A stretch of 64,000 nucleotides of DNA from Chromatiales bacterium (GCA_020445605.1 JAGRGH010000059.1:1-64000), one strand, 5' to 3'; shown: positions 45,314 to 56,116, numbered from the stretch's first letter. Notes: a model not told the origin generated them from the sequence alone. Program-made: numbers and translations.

Positions 45314-47308
45314 ATGGTCAGCACAGCGCGTAGTCACCTCCTGATTGGGCTCGGTTTGCCCGCAATTCTTGCCGCCATCTGCATGGCGAGCTTCCAGTCG
45401 TTCACGGTTGACGATGCCTATATTTCCTTTCGTTACGCGCGCAACCTCGCCGACGGGCACGGCCTGGTCTATAACACCGGCGAGTATGTCGAGGGTTACA
45501 CCAATCTGCTGTGGACGTTGCTGCTGGCGCTGGCCATCAAGATCGGTATTGACGTTGAATTGTTTTCCAAACTGTTGGGCGCGGCATTTGCGTTTGTCGC
45601 ACTCTATTTCACCTACCAGTTGGCCGTTCGCATCAAGCCGCTGGAACGAGCGCCAGTTGTCGCGACCTGGATAGTCGCCGGAAGCCTGGTTTTTACCGGC
45701 TATGCGGTTCAGGGTATCGAGTCGGCGATGTTCGCCGGTCTGATTCTGGCCGGCACACACCGCTTCTTTGAGGAGCAGGAGCAGGAATTATCGGTTGTCG
45801 GTTCAGCGCTGATTTTTGCAGCGGCCGGCCTCACTCGCCCGGAAGCCCCCATGTTTTTGGGCTTGCTGATGCTTGGCATGACCGGCAAAGGCGTTCTAGG
45901 GGGTGCGCGCATGGCCGTGCTGTCGAAACCGGATCTGCGTCTCAAGGTCCTCACGATTGCGCTGTGTCTCATTGCGGGACTGGTGCCGTGGACGCTCCAC
46001 CTTGGTGAAACATCGAGCGCCGGGGCGCTGTTGCCGGGCGTCGTCCTGGTGGGTCTGTGCGTGATAACGGCAGTTCTATTGCCCGCGGCGATGTTTGGCC
46101 GGCGAAACCTGTTGCGTGGCGGGGTGTTCCTGGTTCCGTTGTTGGCCCAGGCAATCTGGCGCTCCAACTATTACGGCGAGTGGTTGCCGAACACGCTGCA
46201 TGCGAAGACCGGCGACATCACACAACAATTCAATGCTGGTCTTGATTATGTAAGCAACTTCTTCGTCCATGAGGGGTTGTTGGCGCTGTCGGCGCTATTC
46301 GGCTTGGTTGTTGCATTCACCGAAAACAATCGACGGCTCCTTGCGCTTGCACTTTTGACGGTATACCCATGCGCATATTTCGTGCTGGTTGGCGGCGACT
46401 GGATGCCATTGTTTCGCTTTTTTGTCCCGGTGTTGCCGCTTCTGGCATTGCTGAGCGATGCGGCACTTCGGGGGTTGCTTGACTCCCGAGTTCCAGCTCT
46501 GCTTTATGGCGCAGTTTCGTTTGTCCTGGTCGTTGCGTTACAGATGATCGGTCAGTATCAGAGCGACGCGGCGGTGTTCCGGACTGCCGAGGCGGAATGG
46601 GATCTTCATGCGCAGCGCACGGCAAAATGGTTTGAAGCACAGGAGAATGCGTTCGGCCGGGATCGTGTGGAAGGCACTATTGCCCTCGGGGATATTGGCG
46701 AGGTTGGCTACCGTACCAACTATCCGGTGTTGGACCTTCTGGGGCTCGTCACCAGGGATATCGCCGAGCTTCCCGGTGGATACACGCGCAAGATCGGCGC
46801 CGGGTATGCGAACTACTTTTTCAGCAAAAAGCCCCGTTACGTCATCATCATTTCAAATCGGAACAGTTGCAGCAGCCCCAGCGTGCCGGGCTCCGCCGTG
46901 CTCTACCATGATGCGAGATTCCTGGCGCAGTACACCGAGTCCGGCAGGGTCTGGGCAGGCGGCGATTATTTTTGGTGCATCTATCAGGACAGGGAAAAAG
47001 TCATCGATGTCGCGGACAAGTCCTTCACCGATGCAAAATTGCAAGAACTGGATAGCCGATTTCAAACCTATAACAATGTGGATCTGCCCGGCGGGGATAT
47101 AGACGTTCTGAGTTTCAGGGATGTCTGGCAGATACAGGCCCGTTGCCGACAGGCTTGCCTCGACAATGCTGGCTGTCGCGCCTATACGCACACAAAGCCG
47201 CATGCTTCGCTTGGCCAGGGCAATGGCCTTTGCTGGCTGAAGGGATCGGTCGGCCGAAGGATTGGACACGCAAACCTCGTCTCCGGTGAACGGCTTGCGG
47301 AACCGTGA
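45314..47308 (+). CDS. Multi-helix membrane glycosyltransferase-like protein with C-terminal PAN/apple domain
   Basis: 664 residues. About ten membrane helices occupy residues 10-420; the loop [23 protein letters not shown] carries the acidic DD-type motif of polyprenyl-phosphate-dependent (GT-C) transferases, and [13 protein letters not shown] is also typical. A soluble part follows, and the last ~85 residues ([14 protein letters not shown]...[18 protein letters not shown]...GLCWLKG) fit a PAN/apple domain with paired cysteines. It may transfer a sugar in the periplasm; the PAN domain could bind glycan or protein. Fusion of these two domains is unusual. Confidence 0.82.
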   Translation: MVSTARSHLLIGLGLPAILAAICMASFQSFTVDDAYISFRYARNLADGHGLVYNTGEYVEGYTNLLWTLLLALAIKIGIDVELFSKLLGAAFAFVALYFTYQLAVRIKPLERAPVVATWIVAGSLVFTGYAVQGIESAMFAGLILAGTHRFFEEQEQELSVVGSALIFAAAGLTRPEAPMFLGLLMLGMTGKGVLGGARMAVLSKPDLRLKVLTIALCLIAGLVPWTLHLGETSSAGALLPGVVLVGLCVITAVLLPAAMFGRRNLLRGGVFLVPLLAQAIWRSNYYGEWLPNTLHAKTGDITQQFNAGLDYVSNFFVHEGLLALSALFGLVVAFTENNRRLLALALLTVYPCAYFVLVGGDWMPLFRFFVPVLPLLALLSDAALRGLLDSRVPALLYGAVSFVLVVALQMIGQYQSDAAVFRTAEAEWDLHAQRTAKWFEAQENAFGRDRVEGTIALGDIGEVGYRTNYPVLDLLGLVTRDIAELPGGYTRKIGAGYANYFFSKKPRYVIIISNRNSCSSPSVPGSAVLYHDARFLAQYTESGRVWAGGDYFWCIYQDREKVIDVADKSFTDAKLQELDSRFQTYNNVDLPGGDIDVLSFRDVWQIQARCRQACLDNAGCRAYTHTKPHASLGQGNGLCWLKGSVGRRIGHANLVSGERLAEP

Positions 47309-47489
47309 TCATGCCTCCGTAGGCGAAGGATGGTGTTGCCAATTGGCGCGATGCTGATGGAGAGCGGAACCGTTGTTTCGTCGCATGCGCGGCGTTCGTT
47401 CGTCAGACCTCCGCTACACGTTCCACGCGAACCGTCGCAGCCGCAATCGAGTCGACGGATCTTCAGGTTCAGTTTGCTGACTCTGCGCC

Positions 47490-48437
47490 CTATTGCCTTC
47501 CCTTCATCCGGCGATATAGGTTTAATAAGGTCCGCGTAACGAGCCCTTTGCTCCGGTTTCCTGCCATGCCCCATGTGCTCTGCGGCGCCGAAATTTGCTC
47601 CGGACGCCTCGCGAGATTAACGGTGTTTAGGGTCTCTTCCGGAAAATGCGGAGAACGACTTGTGCCGCATATGGCAGCTAGCATCAGACGATTCTTGTAC
47701 GAAATATGGTATGGGTGATGTATTTCAAGAATAGATGTGAAATCGACATCCGCCAGCATGTTGGTCAAGGACGAAAAAGTCGGCCAGAATGAAAAATTAT
47801 TGTGCAGCGAGGCCCATTTCTGTTTGTGCTTTTCGACATCGGTAGCGTTTGGGGCATGTTCCATTCTGTGGGCGCCAGAGTACTGTCGGCCGTTGTGGTA
47901 AATCTCTTCAATGTTGTCATCTTCAGTGGAAATATGTGTGTCAAAAATGACCACTCGATCACACATGCGTTGTAGATTTTGCACGAATCCGAAGAGTTTG
48001 CTGGAGTCGATGTGATAAAGCAGGCCCAAGCAGAGAATTACGTCAAACTTACCGTACCTTTCTGTTGACACATTGAGAACATCATCGAGATAAAAAGAAA
48101 TGTTCCCAAGAGAGAGCATTTCTTTGGCCAGTTCCCCTTTGCGCAGATTTGCCATGCGTCCCTCGATCGACGTTACTTTGCAACCATGCCTGGCAAATTC
48201 GATCCCGACACCGCCCTCAAGGGACCCTAGATCCAGAACTGTTAGGTCGGCGGGAGATGCGTTACAAATGTCGAACGTAGCTTGAAGAATCTTCTTCAGC
48301 CTGAACGGAAAGTTTTCATTCCGGGTAGGAAGCGTGTAAACGCCATCGCCGAGATAGACATCATGGGCGGTCCAAGGTCCGTGCTCGGAAATGAGTTCTT
48401 CGTTCTTCTGTGCAAAGTCACTGAGAATGTTTTTCAT
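47490..48437 (-). CDS. SAM-dependent methyltransferase (low GC)
   Basis: 315 residues. Motif I is VLDLGSLEGGVGIEFA, with FDVILCLGLLYHID as the post-motif region, as in the tRNA-wobble-type and FkbM-like class I enzymes acting on small molecules or glycans. The gene is visibly richer in A+T (many ATA, AAA, TTT codons) than the RimK-like gene beside it, suggesting recent acquisition. Substrate unknown. Confidence 0.82.
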   Translation of the reverse strand: MKNILSDFAQKNEELISEHGPWTAHDVYLGDGVYTLPTRNENFPFRLKKILQATFDICNASPADLTVLDLGSLEGGVGIEFARHGCKVTSIEGRMANLRKGELAKEMLSLGNISFYLDDVLNVSTERYGKFDVILCLGLLYHIDSSKLFGFVQNLQRMCDRVVIFDTHISTEDDNIEEIYHNGRQYSGAHRMEHAPNATDVEKHKQKWASLHNNFSFWPTFSSLTNMLADVDFTSILEIHHPYHISYKNRLMLAAICGTSRSPHFPEETLNTVNLARRPEQISAPQSTWGMAGNRSKGLVTRTLLNLYRRMKGRQ

Positions 48438-48537
48438 GGCTCATTTGTCGATGGTCGCCGCCAAACCAGATCGTCAGCCAAGAGCGTGTTGCCGGCGATC
48501 TTGCGGGGTTCGGTGCAAAGCGTCGCCTGCCGACACG

Positions 48538-50025
48538 TCAATGCGGCAGGGTGCGCAAGTCAAGCCTGCGCACAAACTCGCGCATGATGACGTTGTACAA
48601 CTCACCCTTGAGGATGCCGTCCTCGACACTGGACTCGATGCTGGGGTTGTCGTTGACCTCGATGACATACACGCCGTCGGCGGTTTCCTTGACGTCCACG
48701 CCGTAAAGCCCGTCGCCAATGAGGTTCGCGGCGCTCAGCGCAGCGGCGACGACCGTGGGTGGTGCATCGCCGACCTGCCATGCCTTGTAGCCGCCCTGCT
48801 GCACGGCGCCGTCGTCGCGATGCTTGATGATCTGCCAGTGCCGTTTGGACATGAAGTACTGGCAGACATACAGCGGCGTGCGGTTCAGGATGCCGACGCG
48901 CCAGTCGAACTCGGTGTACAGCCATTCCTGGGCGAGGATCAGGTCCGAGCGCTGGAACAACTGGTCGGTGATGGCCTTCAGTTCCGCGGCATTTGACGCC
49001 TTGAACACGCCCGCGGAAAATGCGCTGTCCGGCAGCTTCAGAACGACTGGATAACCGAAGCCCGACTCGACTTGACGCACCACGCGTGCGCCATCGCTCT
49101 TGTAGAGAATGCGCGAGCGCGGCCGCGGAACCCCGTTGGCCGACAGCAGCTCGTCGAGGAACACCTTGTTGGTGCAGCGCAGGATCGAGGTCGGGTCATC
49201 GATTACCACCATGTCTTCCGATTCCGCCTTGCGTGCGAAGCGGTAGGTGTAGTGATCGATACGCGTGGTGTCGCGGATGAACAGCGCGTCGTATTCGGCC
49301 AGTCGACCATAATCGCGCGGCTCGATGAGTTCCACGTCCAGACCCTGCTGGCGCCCGGCGCGGATGAAGTGCTTCATCGTGCCCTTGTCGGTCGGAGGCA
49401 TTGGGTCTTTCGGGTTGTGCAGGATCGCCATGTCGTAGCGATAGCTGGCGCGCGGGCGTGCCTTGTCGCGGCGCCGGCGCAGGAATTTCTGCAATGCATG
49501 ATCGAACGCCGCGCGCTGCGGGGCGCTGAGCTTGTGCACGGCAATCGCCCGTACGCTCTGAATCTGCCAGCCGGGCGAACGGCGGAACTCCACTTGCAGC
49601 AGTGGCGCGGGCAGGGCTTCGAACAGCTGCCGTGCGAGGTCCTCGAGTTCGCTTTGCGGGCACTGGCCGAAGAACACGTCGAGCGTGAAGCGATCGGCGT
49701 CCTTGCCGCGGTGTGCGCGGCCGACCGCACGTTCAACGAGTTCGTCGAGGTCATCCAGTTCCAGGTCGTAGATGCGCCGGTTGGTCAACGTCAGCATGGT
49801 CGCGACCGACGGCAGCACGCGGTGGCCACGTGCCTCGGCCAGCAGCGAGGTGTAGTAGCCGATGCCCTGATAGCGCATGTTGCGGCTCAGATTGATGATC
49901 TGGATATCGGTGCTCGCCGCGAGTTCGGTCGAGGTCAGATAGTCCTTTGCTGACATGCAGTTGATTCCGGCCGGCGGGTCCGGCCAATCCGAGTGTCGTT
50001 CAATGACGACGATCGGGCGTGCCAT
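48538..50025 (-). CDS. RimK-family ATP-grasp ligase with extra N-terminal domain
   Basis: 495 residues. The first ~190 residues are a RimK-like N-terminal domain (IINLSRNMRYQGIGYYTSLLAEARGHRVLPS). The ATP-grasp core follows: DDPTSILRCTNKVFLDELL, GYPVVLKLPDSAFSAGVFK (ATP lysine) and the Mg2+-binding VIEVNDNPSIESSVED. These enzymes join an amino acid (often glutamate) to a carboxylate. It lies 4 bases after a GNAT-C39 peptidase gene, the pairing proposed for peptide-tag or small-metabolite synthesis. The acceptor is unknown. Confidence 0.88.
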   Translation of the reverse strand: MARPIVVIERHSDWPDPPAGINCMSAKDYLTSTELAASTDIQIINLSRNMRYQGIGYYTSLLAEARGHRVLPSVATMLTLTNRRIYDLELDDLDELVERAVGRAHRGKDADRFTLDVFFGQCPQSELEDLARQLFEALPAPLLQVEFRRSPGWQIQSVRAIAVHKLSAPQRAAFDHALQKFLRRRRDKARPRASYRYDMAILHNPKDPMPPTDKGTMKHFIRAGRQQGLDVELIEPRDYGRLAEYDALFIRDTTRIDHYTYRFARKAESEDMVVIDDPTSILRCTNKVFLDELLSANGVPRPRSRILYKSDGARVVRQVESGFGYPVVLKLPDSAFSAGVFKASNAAELKAITDQLFQRSDLILAQEWLYTEFDWRVGILNRTPLYVCQYFMSKRHWQIIKHRDDGAVQQGGYKAWQVGDAPPTVVAAALSAANLIGDGLYGVDVKETADGVYVIEVNDNPSIESSVEDGILKGELYNVIMREFVRRLDLRTLPH

Positions 50026-50029
50026 CGGT

Positions 50030-51184
50030 TCAGTTCTCCTTCACGGATGGGTAAATGATCACGGCGGCCTGTTGATCGGCACGGCCGTAGCGCAGCATGC
50101 GGGCGAATTCTTCGATCGGAATCGGCAGGTTGACCGAATCGCTCACGCTGCGGTTGCGTTCGTAGTCGACATATGGATCGTGGATGCTGACGTGTCGATC
50201 GCCAAAGCCGGTGACGACGACCCAGTGCGGGAAGCGCTCTTCATACAGACGCCAGGACGAAATCAGCAGCAGTACCATCGCGCCGCGGTCGATGGCATCG
50301 CGGATGTCGCCGATGCCGATGTGCATGTAGCGAATCGGCACGCCGGCCTGTGCGAGTTCGTTTTCCATGTCCGTCTGCACGATGCGCATGACTTCCTTTT
50401 TGTCGTCGTTGCGCACGGAGTCCACGAACAGGGTGCCGGGTGAGCGAATCCAGACCTCGACGCCGAAGCCGCGATGCACGGCCGCGAGCGCCAGCCCCAT
50501 CGGGCCGCAGCCGCCATGGCCGGTCGTCATGAAAATGGTCGTTGCCTCGCGCCACAGTCGAAGCTCGAGCATGCGGTCGAGTTCGAGATCGGGGTCCAGC
50601 GCGGACATTGCCATCATCAACGCCGCCGGTCCGCAGGTGAAATCCAGGGTCTGCTCGTAGTACGGCACGCCGAGCGCGCGTGGGGCGTCCGGCGGGTGCA
50701 GCACCTTCTGGAAACGCAGCGCGGTGGCGTGATCCTCGTAGTAGTCGGGCAGGTCGTCGAAATGCGTGTAGCCGTGGGCGCGATAAAGTCCAATCGCGCG
50801 GTCATTTTTCGGGTGCACTTCCAGACGCATTTCCACCGCGCCACGACCCATCGCCGCGGCCTCGGCGGCCTCGATCAGGCGCGCGCCTGCGCCATGACCG
50901 CGCCAGTCGGGATCGGTGGCGATGGAATACAGCCGCGCGAGCGAGGTCGCACTGCGGTAGAGCACCGTGGCGTAGCCGGCGATGACGCCATCCAGGCGGG
51001 CCACCAGGGTGTCCGCATGGGCGCGCGTCAGCAGGTAGCGCAGGCTGCGGCGCGACAGGCGATCGAGCGCGAAGCTGGCGTTCTCGATCTCGACGATGCG
51101 GTCGAGGTCGTCGACCCCCGCCTTGGCGATCTCGACCTGTGGCTGCGGCGCGCGCCGGGGCGTAGTGGATGCTTGGATGATCAC
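50030..51184 (-). CDS. Bifunctional GNAT acetyltransferase - C39-like peptidase
   Basis: 384 residues. Residues 17-160 are a GNAT (RimI-like) domain with the acetyl-CoA loop DPDWRGHGAGARLI. Residues 172-345 are a papain-like C39 peptidase: DFTCGPAALM (Cys184), FPHWVVVTGF (His320) and IHDPY (Asp336). The ATP-grasp gene follows 4 bases on, so the two should be cotranscribed and coupled. Together they could trim, acylate and ligate a peptide or its amino acids; the actual substrate is unknown. Confidence 0.88.
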   Translation of the reverse strand: MIIQASTTPRRAPQPQVEIAKAGVDDLDRIVEIENASFALDRLSRRSLRYLLTRAHADTLVARLDGVIAGYATVLYRSATSLARLYSIATDPDWRGHGAGARLIEAAEAAAMGRGAVEMRLEVHPKNDRAIGLYRAHGYTHFDDLPDYYEDHATALRFQKVLHPPDAPRALGVPYYEQTLDFTCGPAALMMAMSALDPDLELDRMLELRLWREATTIFMTTGHGGCGPMGLALAAVHRGFGVEVWIRSPGTLFVDSVRNDDKKEVMRIVQTDMENELAQAGVPIRYMHIGIGDIRDAIDRGAMVLLLISSWRLYEERFPHWVVVTGFGDRHVSIHDPYVDYERNRSVSDSVNLPIPIEEFARMLRYGRADQQAAVIIYPSVKEN

Positions 51185-51261
51185 CGCAAAAGCATACCGG
51201 GCCGCTTGGACTTGCGCATCAGCCGCATTGGCCGCGCAGTGGTTCGGGCCGGGGCCGGCGA

Positions 51262-51957
51262 TCAGGTTTCGATGCGGTAGCCGACGCCGTAGACCGAGCC
51301 GATCAGCGGCGCAGCGGGGCGGATCGCGTCGAGCTTGCGGCGCAGGTTCTTGATGTGACTGTCGACGGTGCGGTCGGCAACGACGCGGTGGTCATCGTAG
51401 ATTCGATCGAGCAGCTGTGCGCGACTCAGCACCCGGCCCGGGATCTCGGCGAGCGCCTCGAGCAGGCGAAATTCCACGCGCGTGAGGTCGAGCTTTTCAC
51501 CGTCCAGGCTGGCGCTGAATCGCTCGCGGTCGATGCCGAGTCCGTCGATTACCGCAACGCGGTCCGGGGCGCCCGGCGTTGCGGCGCGACGGAGCACGGC
51601 CTTCACGCGCGCGACGACCTCGCGCGGGCTGTAGGGTTTGCAGATGTAATCGTCCGCGCCGAGTTCCAGCCCCAGCAGCCGGTCGATCTCCTCGACGCGT
51701 GCGGTGACCATGATGATCGGTACGCTGCTGAACGCGCGAATCTCGCGGCAGATCGTCAGCCCGTCGACACCGGGCAGCATGAGGTCGAGCAGGATCAGCG
51801 CGGGCGGGCTGGTCCGCGCGCGTTCGATCACGCCGCTGCCGGTGTGCATCTGCTCGCAGCGGAAGCCGGCCATGACCAGGTATTCGTCGAGTATCTGGGC
51901 GAGCTTGTGCTCGTCTTCGACGATCAGGATGCGTGCCGTGGACCCATTCGCGGTCAT
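51262..51957 (-). CDS. OmpR-family response regulator (BaeR-like)
   Basis: 231 residues: receiver domain with phospho-acceptor in [12 protein letters not shown], then a winged-helix DNA-binding domain ([14 protein letters not shown]...[15 protein letters not shown]...[11 protein letters not shown]). Reading frame wording is closest to BaeR. It overlaps the kinase gene by 4 bases (ATGA), so the two form one unit; the kinase is transcribed first. Confidence 0.92.
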   Translation of the reverse strand: MTANGSTARILIVEDEHKLAQILDEYLVMAGFRCEQMHTGSGVIERARTSPPALILLDLMLPGVDGLTICREIRAFSSVPIIMVTARVEEIDRLLGLELGADDYICKPYSPREVVARVKAVLRRAATPGAPDRVAVIDGLGIDRERFSASLDGEKLDLTRVEFRLLEALAEIPGRVLSRAQLLDRIYDDHRVVADRTVDSHIKNLRRKLDAIRPAAPLIGSVYGVGYRIET

Positions 51958-53747
51958 TGGGCGGAATCCGGTCGGTGGACCGCGCCGGCGCGTGGTAGCT
52001 CGATGATGATCTCGACGCCACCGAGCGCCGAGGCCGCGGCGCGGATCGTACCGCCGTGCGCGAAGACGATGTTGCGCGCGATCGCGAGTCCGAGGCCGGA
52101 TCCGCCGTGCGCGCGCGAACGCGAACGCTCGACGCGGTAGAGCCGGTCGAACAGTCGCGGCAATGCGTCGGTGGGAACCCCGGGCGCGGAGTCGCGAAAC
52201 GCGATGCGCGCGAAACCCGGGAATGCCTGTAGTTCGATCTCCAGCCGGCCACCGGCATCGGTATAGCGGGCGCTGTTCTCAAGCAGATTCGTGAACAGCT
52301 GGTCGAGCCGCGTGGCGTCGCCCTCGATTGTGACGGCCGGCCAGTGTTCGCCGTCCGCATGCAGCGTGATTTCGGCCTGCGCGAGGCGCTCGTCGAAGCG
52401 ATCCAGCGCGTCGGCGAGCAGCGCGGCGAGGTCGACCGGCTGCATCCGGTAGTCGACCGCGCCGAGGTCGGACATGGAAAGCTGATAGAGGTCGCCGACC
52501 AGTCGCGACAGCCGATGGACCTCGTCGAGCAGCGTCTGCACGGCGCCGGCATCGTTGGTGCGCACGCCGTCCTGGACGGCCTCGAGCTGGGCGCGCAGCA
52601 CCGCCAGCGGCGTGCGCAGCTCGTGCGCGATGTCGGCAACCCACTGCTGGCGGGTGTATTCGGTCTCGCGCAGCGTCGCGGCGAGGCGGTTGAAATCCAT
52701 TGCCAGGCGCGCGAGTTCGTCACCGCCGCGCGTGTCCAGTTCCACGTCGTAGTGACCGCCGGCGAGCCGGCGTGCGCCCGTGGACACCGGCGCGAGACGG
52801 CGCAGCAGATGATCGGCCAGCAGGGTCGCGATCAGGCTCGTGGCCAGGAATGCCAACGCGGCGATGATCCACAGGTTGCGCCGCTGGGTCGACTCGTATT
52901 CCTCCGCGAGTTCGTCGTCGAGCGAGTCGAACGGATGCAGCACCAACCAGCCAACGGTCTTGCCGGCGAGCGCGATGGCCTGCTCGACTGCACGGGTGTC
53001 CGCGGGGCGATCCGGGCCGAGCAGTCGTTGGCGATCCGCGTCCAGCAACTGCAGGCGGGCGCTGAGACCGCGCGCGTCCGGGTGGTCACTGACCTGTGGC
53101 GGCGGGACGGGCGGCGGGGCCCAGTCCGGGGCGGGGGCGTCGTCCGGACGCCATTGCACCTTCAATAGGCCAGGGTCGGCCGGCGCTGCGTTTCGCAATC
53201 CGGTGTCGCCGGGGCCGGATGGTCGCGGATCGCGCCAGTCCGGTCGTCCGCGCGGCGGCGGGCGGTGCGGCGGGAACCCGCCGGGCGGCGGGCCGCCGTC
53301 GTGGTCGAGGAACCGCGGCCGGGGCGGATGATCGAGTCGAAAGCGCCGCGACGGCTCACTTGCGTCAGGGAGTTCGCCGGACTGGGGATGCGGGGGCTGA
53401 GGGTCCGGTCTGGACGGTCCGGGGTAGGGTGGCGGTCCGCCGCCGGGCCAGGGCGGGGCATGCGGTACGCGCAGTTCCAGCCGGTCGGTGCGGCCGCTGC
53501 CCAGGGCCTCCAGCACGCCGTGCCAGATATGCGGGCGCCGCACCACGATCAGCCAGCCGTCGCCGGCCGCATACAGCCGCGCGAGTTCCTCGGCCACGAC
53601 GGGCAGGTGGCGCGACTCCTGCTGAAACAGAAACGCCTCGAAGTCACGCCGCAGGTTCCACTGCGCGAGCAGTGCGACCAGCACGATGATCAGTGCGTTG
53701 GACAGCAGAATGCCGCCGAACAGCTTCTTGCGCAGGGACAGTTGCAT
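51954..53747 (-). CDS. BaeS-like sensor histidine kinase with a proline-rich periplasmic region
   Basis: 597 residues from ATG 53747 (a GTG two codons earlier is possible). Helices at 10-30 and 292-311 enclose a periplasmic region. Residues 96-222 of it are extremely rich in Pro, Gly, His and Asp. A HAMP domain, H-box [14 protein letters not shown] (H375), N-box, DSAPGVP and [12 protein letters not shown] complete a standard kinase. Family sensors lack this insert. It could bind metal or act as an envelope sensor; that is inference. Divergent from the EF-hand/peroxidase pair. Confidence 0.9.
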   Translation of the reverse strand: MQLSLRKKLFGGILLSNALIIVLVALLAQWNLRRDFEAFLFQQESRHLPVVAEELARLYAAGDGWLIVVRRPHIWHGVLEALGSGRTDRLELRVPHAPPWPGGGPPPYPGPSRPDPQPPHPQSGELPDASEPSRRFRLDHPPRPRFLDHDGGPPPGGFPPHRPPPRGRPDWRDPRPSGPGDTGLRNAAPADPGLLKVQWRPDDAPAPDWAPPPVPPPQVSDHPDARGLSARLQLLDADRQRLLGPDRPADTRAVEQAIALAGKTVGWLVLHPFDSLDDELAEEYESTQRRNLWIIAALAFLATSLIATLLADHLLRRLAPVSTGARRLAGGHYDVELDTRGGDELARLAMDFNRLAATLRETEYTRQQWVADIAHELRTPLAVLRAQLEAVQDGVRTNDAGAVQTLLDEVHRLSRLVGDLYQLSMSDLGAVDYRMQPVDLAALLADALDRFDERLAQAEITLHADGEHWPAVTIEGDATRLDQLFTNLLENSARYTDAGGRLEIELQAFPGFARIAFRDSAPGVPTDALPRLFDRLYRVERSRSRAHGGSGLGLAIARNIVFAHGGTIRAAASALGGVEIIIELPRAGAVHRPDSAQ

Positions 53748-53934
53748 GGCCACGCGACAAGCCTAGCGCGAAGTTGCCAAGTCGATCACATCAGTGCGAA
53801 AAGCTCCACGCTGTCTGCATATTTGGGCCGCGGACTCCGCGATTTCTGCGCGATTTCATCATCGCTGCGCCCCAATCGCGGCGTAGCGTGTGCAGCGTGG
53901 CCGGCGTGGGCCGGCAGCGACGGAGGAAACCGAC

Positions 53935-54270
53935 ATGCAGATTGCCACAAGCCTGCTTGCGCTGGCGGCGGCCATGGCGTCCGCCCACGGGCCGAATGTG
54001 CCCGGAGCTTGCGCCGCCGAAGCGGAACGCACAACATGGTTCCAGCGACATGATCGTGATCAGAACGGGGGGCTGACCATCGGCGAATTCGCCGCGTTCT
54101 GGGCTGAACGCCGGCGCCGGACCATGGTGCGGGATTTCCAGTGGTTCGACACCGACGGCGATGGCGCGCTGACCGCTGCGGAGTTCGATGCGCCACCGCC
54201 GCCCGGCCCGCAGGCCGGGCCCCCGGCGTCCAGGGCGCATCCGCCGCCGCGCTGCCCACGGCCGTTCTGA
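53935..54270 (+). CDS. Secreted EF-hand protein
   Basis: 111 residues from ATG 53935 (GGAGGA upstream) with a signal peptide MQIATSLLALAAAMASA. Two EF-hand loops are plain: DRDQNGGLTIGEF and DTDGDGALTAAEF, both with calcium-liganding positions filled. The C-terminus is proline-rich. It should bind Ca2+ in the periplasm. It sits 31 bases before the peroxidase gene. Confidence 0.88.
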   Translation: MQIATSLLALAAAMASAHGPNVPGACAAEAERTTWFQRHDRDQNGGLTIGEFAAFWAERRRRTMVRDFQWFDTDGDGALTAAEFDAPPPPGPQAGPPASRAHPPPRCPRPF

Positions 54271-54301
54271 TCCGCGCATCGTCCAATACGGAGCACACGA
54301 T

Positions 54302-56053
54302 ATGATCGTTACCCGAATTCTCAAACACTCGACCCTGCTGGCCGCACTGGGGCTGTCCATCGCGGCCTCGGCCCAGATCGTCCCCGAAGGCGCCGATATG
54401 CTGCGCGAGGCCGACGGCAATGCGCCCAACCCCGGTGTGTCGCCGGTGTTGCGCATCCAGCGCATGCCGGCGGCGCCCGCCGACCTCAACCTGCGCTCGG
54501 CGATCCGGTCGATCGACGGCAGCGGCAATCATCCAATGGATCCGACCATCGGTGCCGCCGGCACGCCGTTGCACCGGTTCGCCGCCAGCGACTACGGCGA
54601 CGGCATCTCCACGCTGGCCGGCAGTTCGCGGCTCGGCGCGCGCGAGATCAGCAACATCGTCGCCGCCCAGGATTCGAGCCGCGTCAACGCGCGCGGCGCC
54701 AGCGATTTCCTCTGGCAATGGGGCCAGTTCCTGGATCACGACCTCGATCTGACCGATGGTACGGACCCGCCCGAGTCGGCCGACATCAGCGTGCCCGTGG
54801 GCGACCCGTTTTTCGATCCGGACGCCACGGGCAGCGCGACGATCCCGTTCAACCGTTCGCTCTACGCGGCGGAGTCCGGTGTGGATGCGGATACACCGCG
54901 TATTCAGGTCAACGAGATCACCGGCTGGATCGATGCGTCCAACGTGTACGGATCGGACGATGCGCGCGCGCGTGCGCTGCGCACGCTGGACGGCACCGGG
55001 CGGCTGAAGACCAGCGCGGGCAACCTGCTGCCGTTCAATGTCGACGGACTCTCCAACGCCGGCGGTACCAGCGACGCGCTGTTTGTGGCCGGCGATGTGC
55101 GTGCGAACGAGCAGGTCGGGCTTACGGTCATGCACACCCTGTTTGTGCGCGAACACAACCGTCAGGCCGACCGGATTCGCGCTGGCAACCGGTTCCTGAA
55201 CGACGAGGCCATCTATCAGCGCGCGCGGCGCATGGTCGGCGCCTTGATGCAATCGATTACCTACAACGAGTTCCTGCCGCTGTTGCTCGGGCCCGACGCG
55301 CTCGGACCGTATGAAGGCTATGTCATGGAGGTTGACGGCGCGATTCGCAATGAATTCTCGACGGCCGCCTATCGGTTCGGACATAGCGCGCTGAGTCCAC
55401 AGATCCTGCGCCTGGATGCGCGCGGGCGCGAGATTGCCGAGGGTCATCTGCCGTTGCGCGACGCGTTCTTCTCACCATCGCGACTGACCGACGAGGGCGG
55501 CATCGAACCGCTGCTGCGCGGACTCGCCATGCAGCGCTGTCAGGAAATCGATCCGTTCGTCGTCGACGACGTGCGCAACTTCCTGTTCGGCGCGCCTGGC
55601 GCGGGCGGTTTCGATCTGGCGTCGCTGAACATCCAGCGCGGTCGCGACCACGGTCTGCCTACCTACAACGACATGCGCGAGGCCATGGGGCTGGCGCGCA
55701 AGGCAAGCTTCGACGAGATCAGTGACGATCCGCGGGTGCGTGCGCGCCTGGCCGAGGCCTATGCGAGTGTCGACGAGGTCGATCTGTGGGTTGGCGGTCT
55801 GGCCGAGACCCACGTCGAAGGTGCGATGGTCGGTGAGCTGGTGCGCACGATCCTCAGCGCACAGTTCGAGGCCCTGCGCATGGGCGACCGGTTCTGGTAC
55901 GAACGTGTGCTGACGCGGATGGAACTCGACGAGGTTCGATCCACCACGCTCGCGGATGTGATTCGCAACAACACCGCAATCCGCGGCGAACTGCGGGACG
56001 ACGTGTTCCTTGTGCCAGTTCGCAATCCGCCAGGCCCGCCACCGCGGCCGTAG
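54302..56053 (+). CDS. Secreted animal-type haem peroxidase
   Basis: 583 residues from ATG 54302 with a signal peptide (ILKHSTLLAALGLSIAASAQ). Peroxidase (myeloperoxidase/peroxidasin) superfamily: distal site WGQFLDHDLDLT (H146), proximal site YRFGHSALSPQIL (H361), and LNIQRGRDHGLPTYND. Uses peroxide to oxidise halides or organic substrates outside the cytoplasm. Calcium-binding residues typical of the family follow the distal histidine, and an EF-hand protein is encoded just upstream. Confidence 0.92.
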   Translation: MIVTRILKHSTLLAALGLSIAASAQIVPEGADMLREADGNAPNPGVSPVLRIQRMPAAPADLNLRSAIRSIDGSGNHPMDPTIGAAGTPLHRFAASDYGDGISTLAGSSRLGAREISNIVAAQDSSRVNARGASDFLWQWGQFLDHDLDLTDGTDPPESADISVPVGDPFFDPDATGSATIPFNRSLYAAESGVDADTPRIQVNEITGWIDASNVYGSDDARARALRTLDGTGRLKTSAGNLLPFNVDGLSNAGGTSDALFVAGDVRANEQVGLTVMHTLFVREHNRQADRIRAGNRFLNDEAIYQRARRMVGALMQSITYNEFLPLLLGPDALGPYEGYVMEVDGAIRNEFSTAAYRFGHSALSPQILRLDARGREIAEGHLPLRDAFFSPSRLTDEGGIEPLLRGLAMQRCQEIDPFVVDDVRNFLFGAPGAGGFDLASLNIQRGRDHGLPTYNDMREAMGLARKASFDEISDDPRVRARLAEAYASVDEVDLWVGGLAETHVEGAMVGELVRTILSAQFEALRMGDRFWYERVLTRMELDEVRSTTLADVIRNNTAIRGELRDDVFLVPVRNPPGPPPRP

Positions 56054-56073
56054 ATTTTTTCCGTTTGCAGTTT

Positions 56074-56107
56074 CCGCGGCGCGCTTGAGTCAGTCGGCGC
56101 GCCGCGG
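56074..56107. terminator. Hairpin between peroxidase and mtkB
   Basis: CCGCGGCGCGC/GCGCGCCGCGG, 11-bp stem with a 12-base loop, in the 63-base gap between convergent genes. TTTTTT precedes it on the plus strand (56055-56060). Confidence 0.65.
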
Positions 56108-56116
56108 TCGTGTTAC

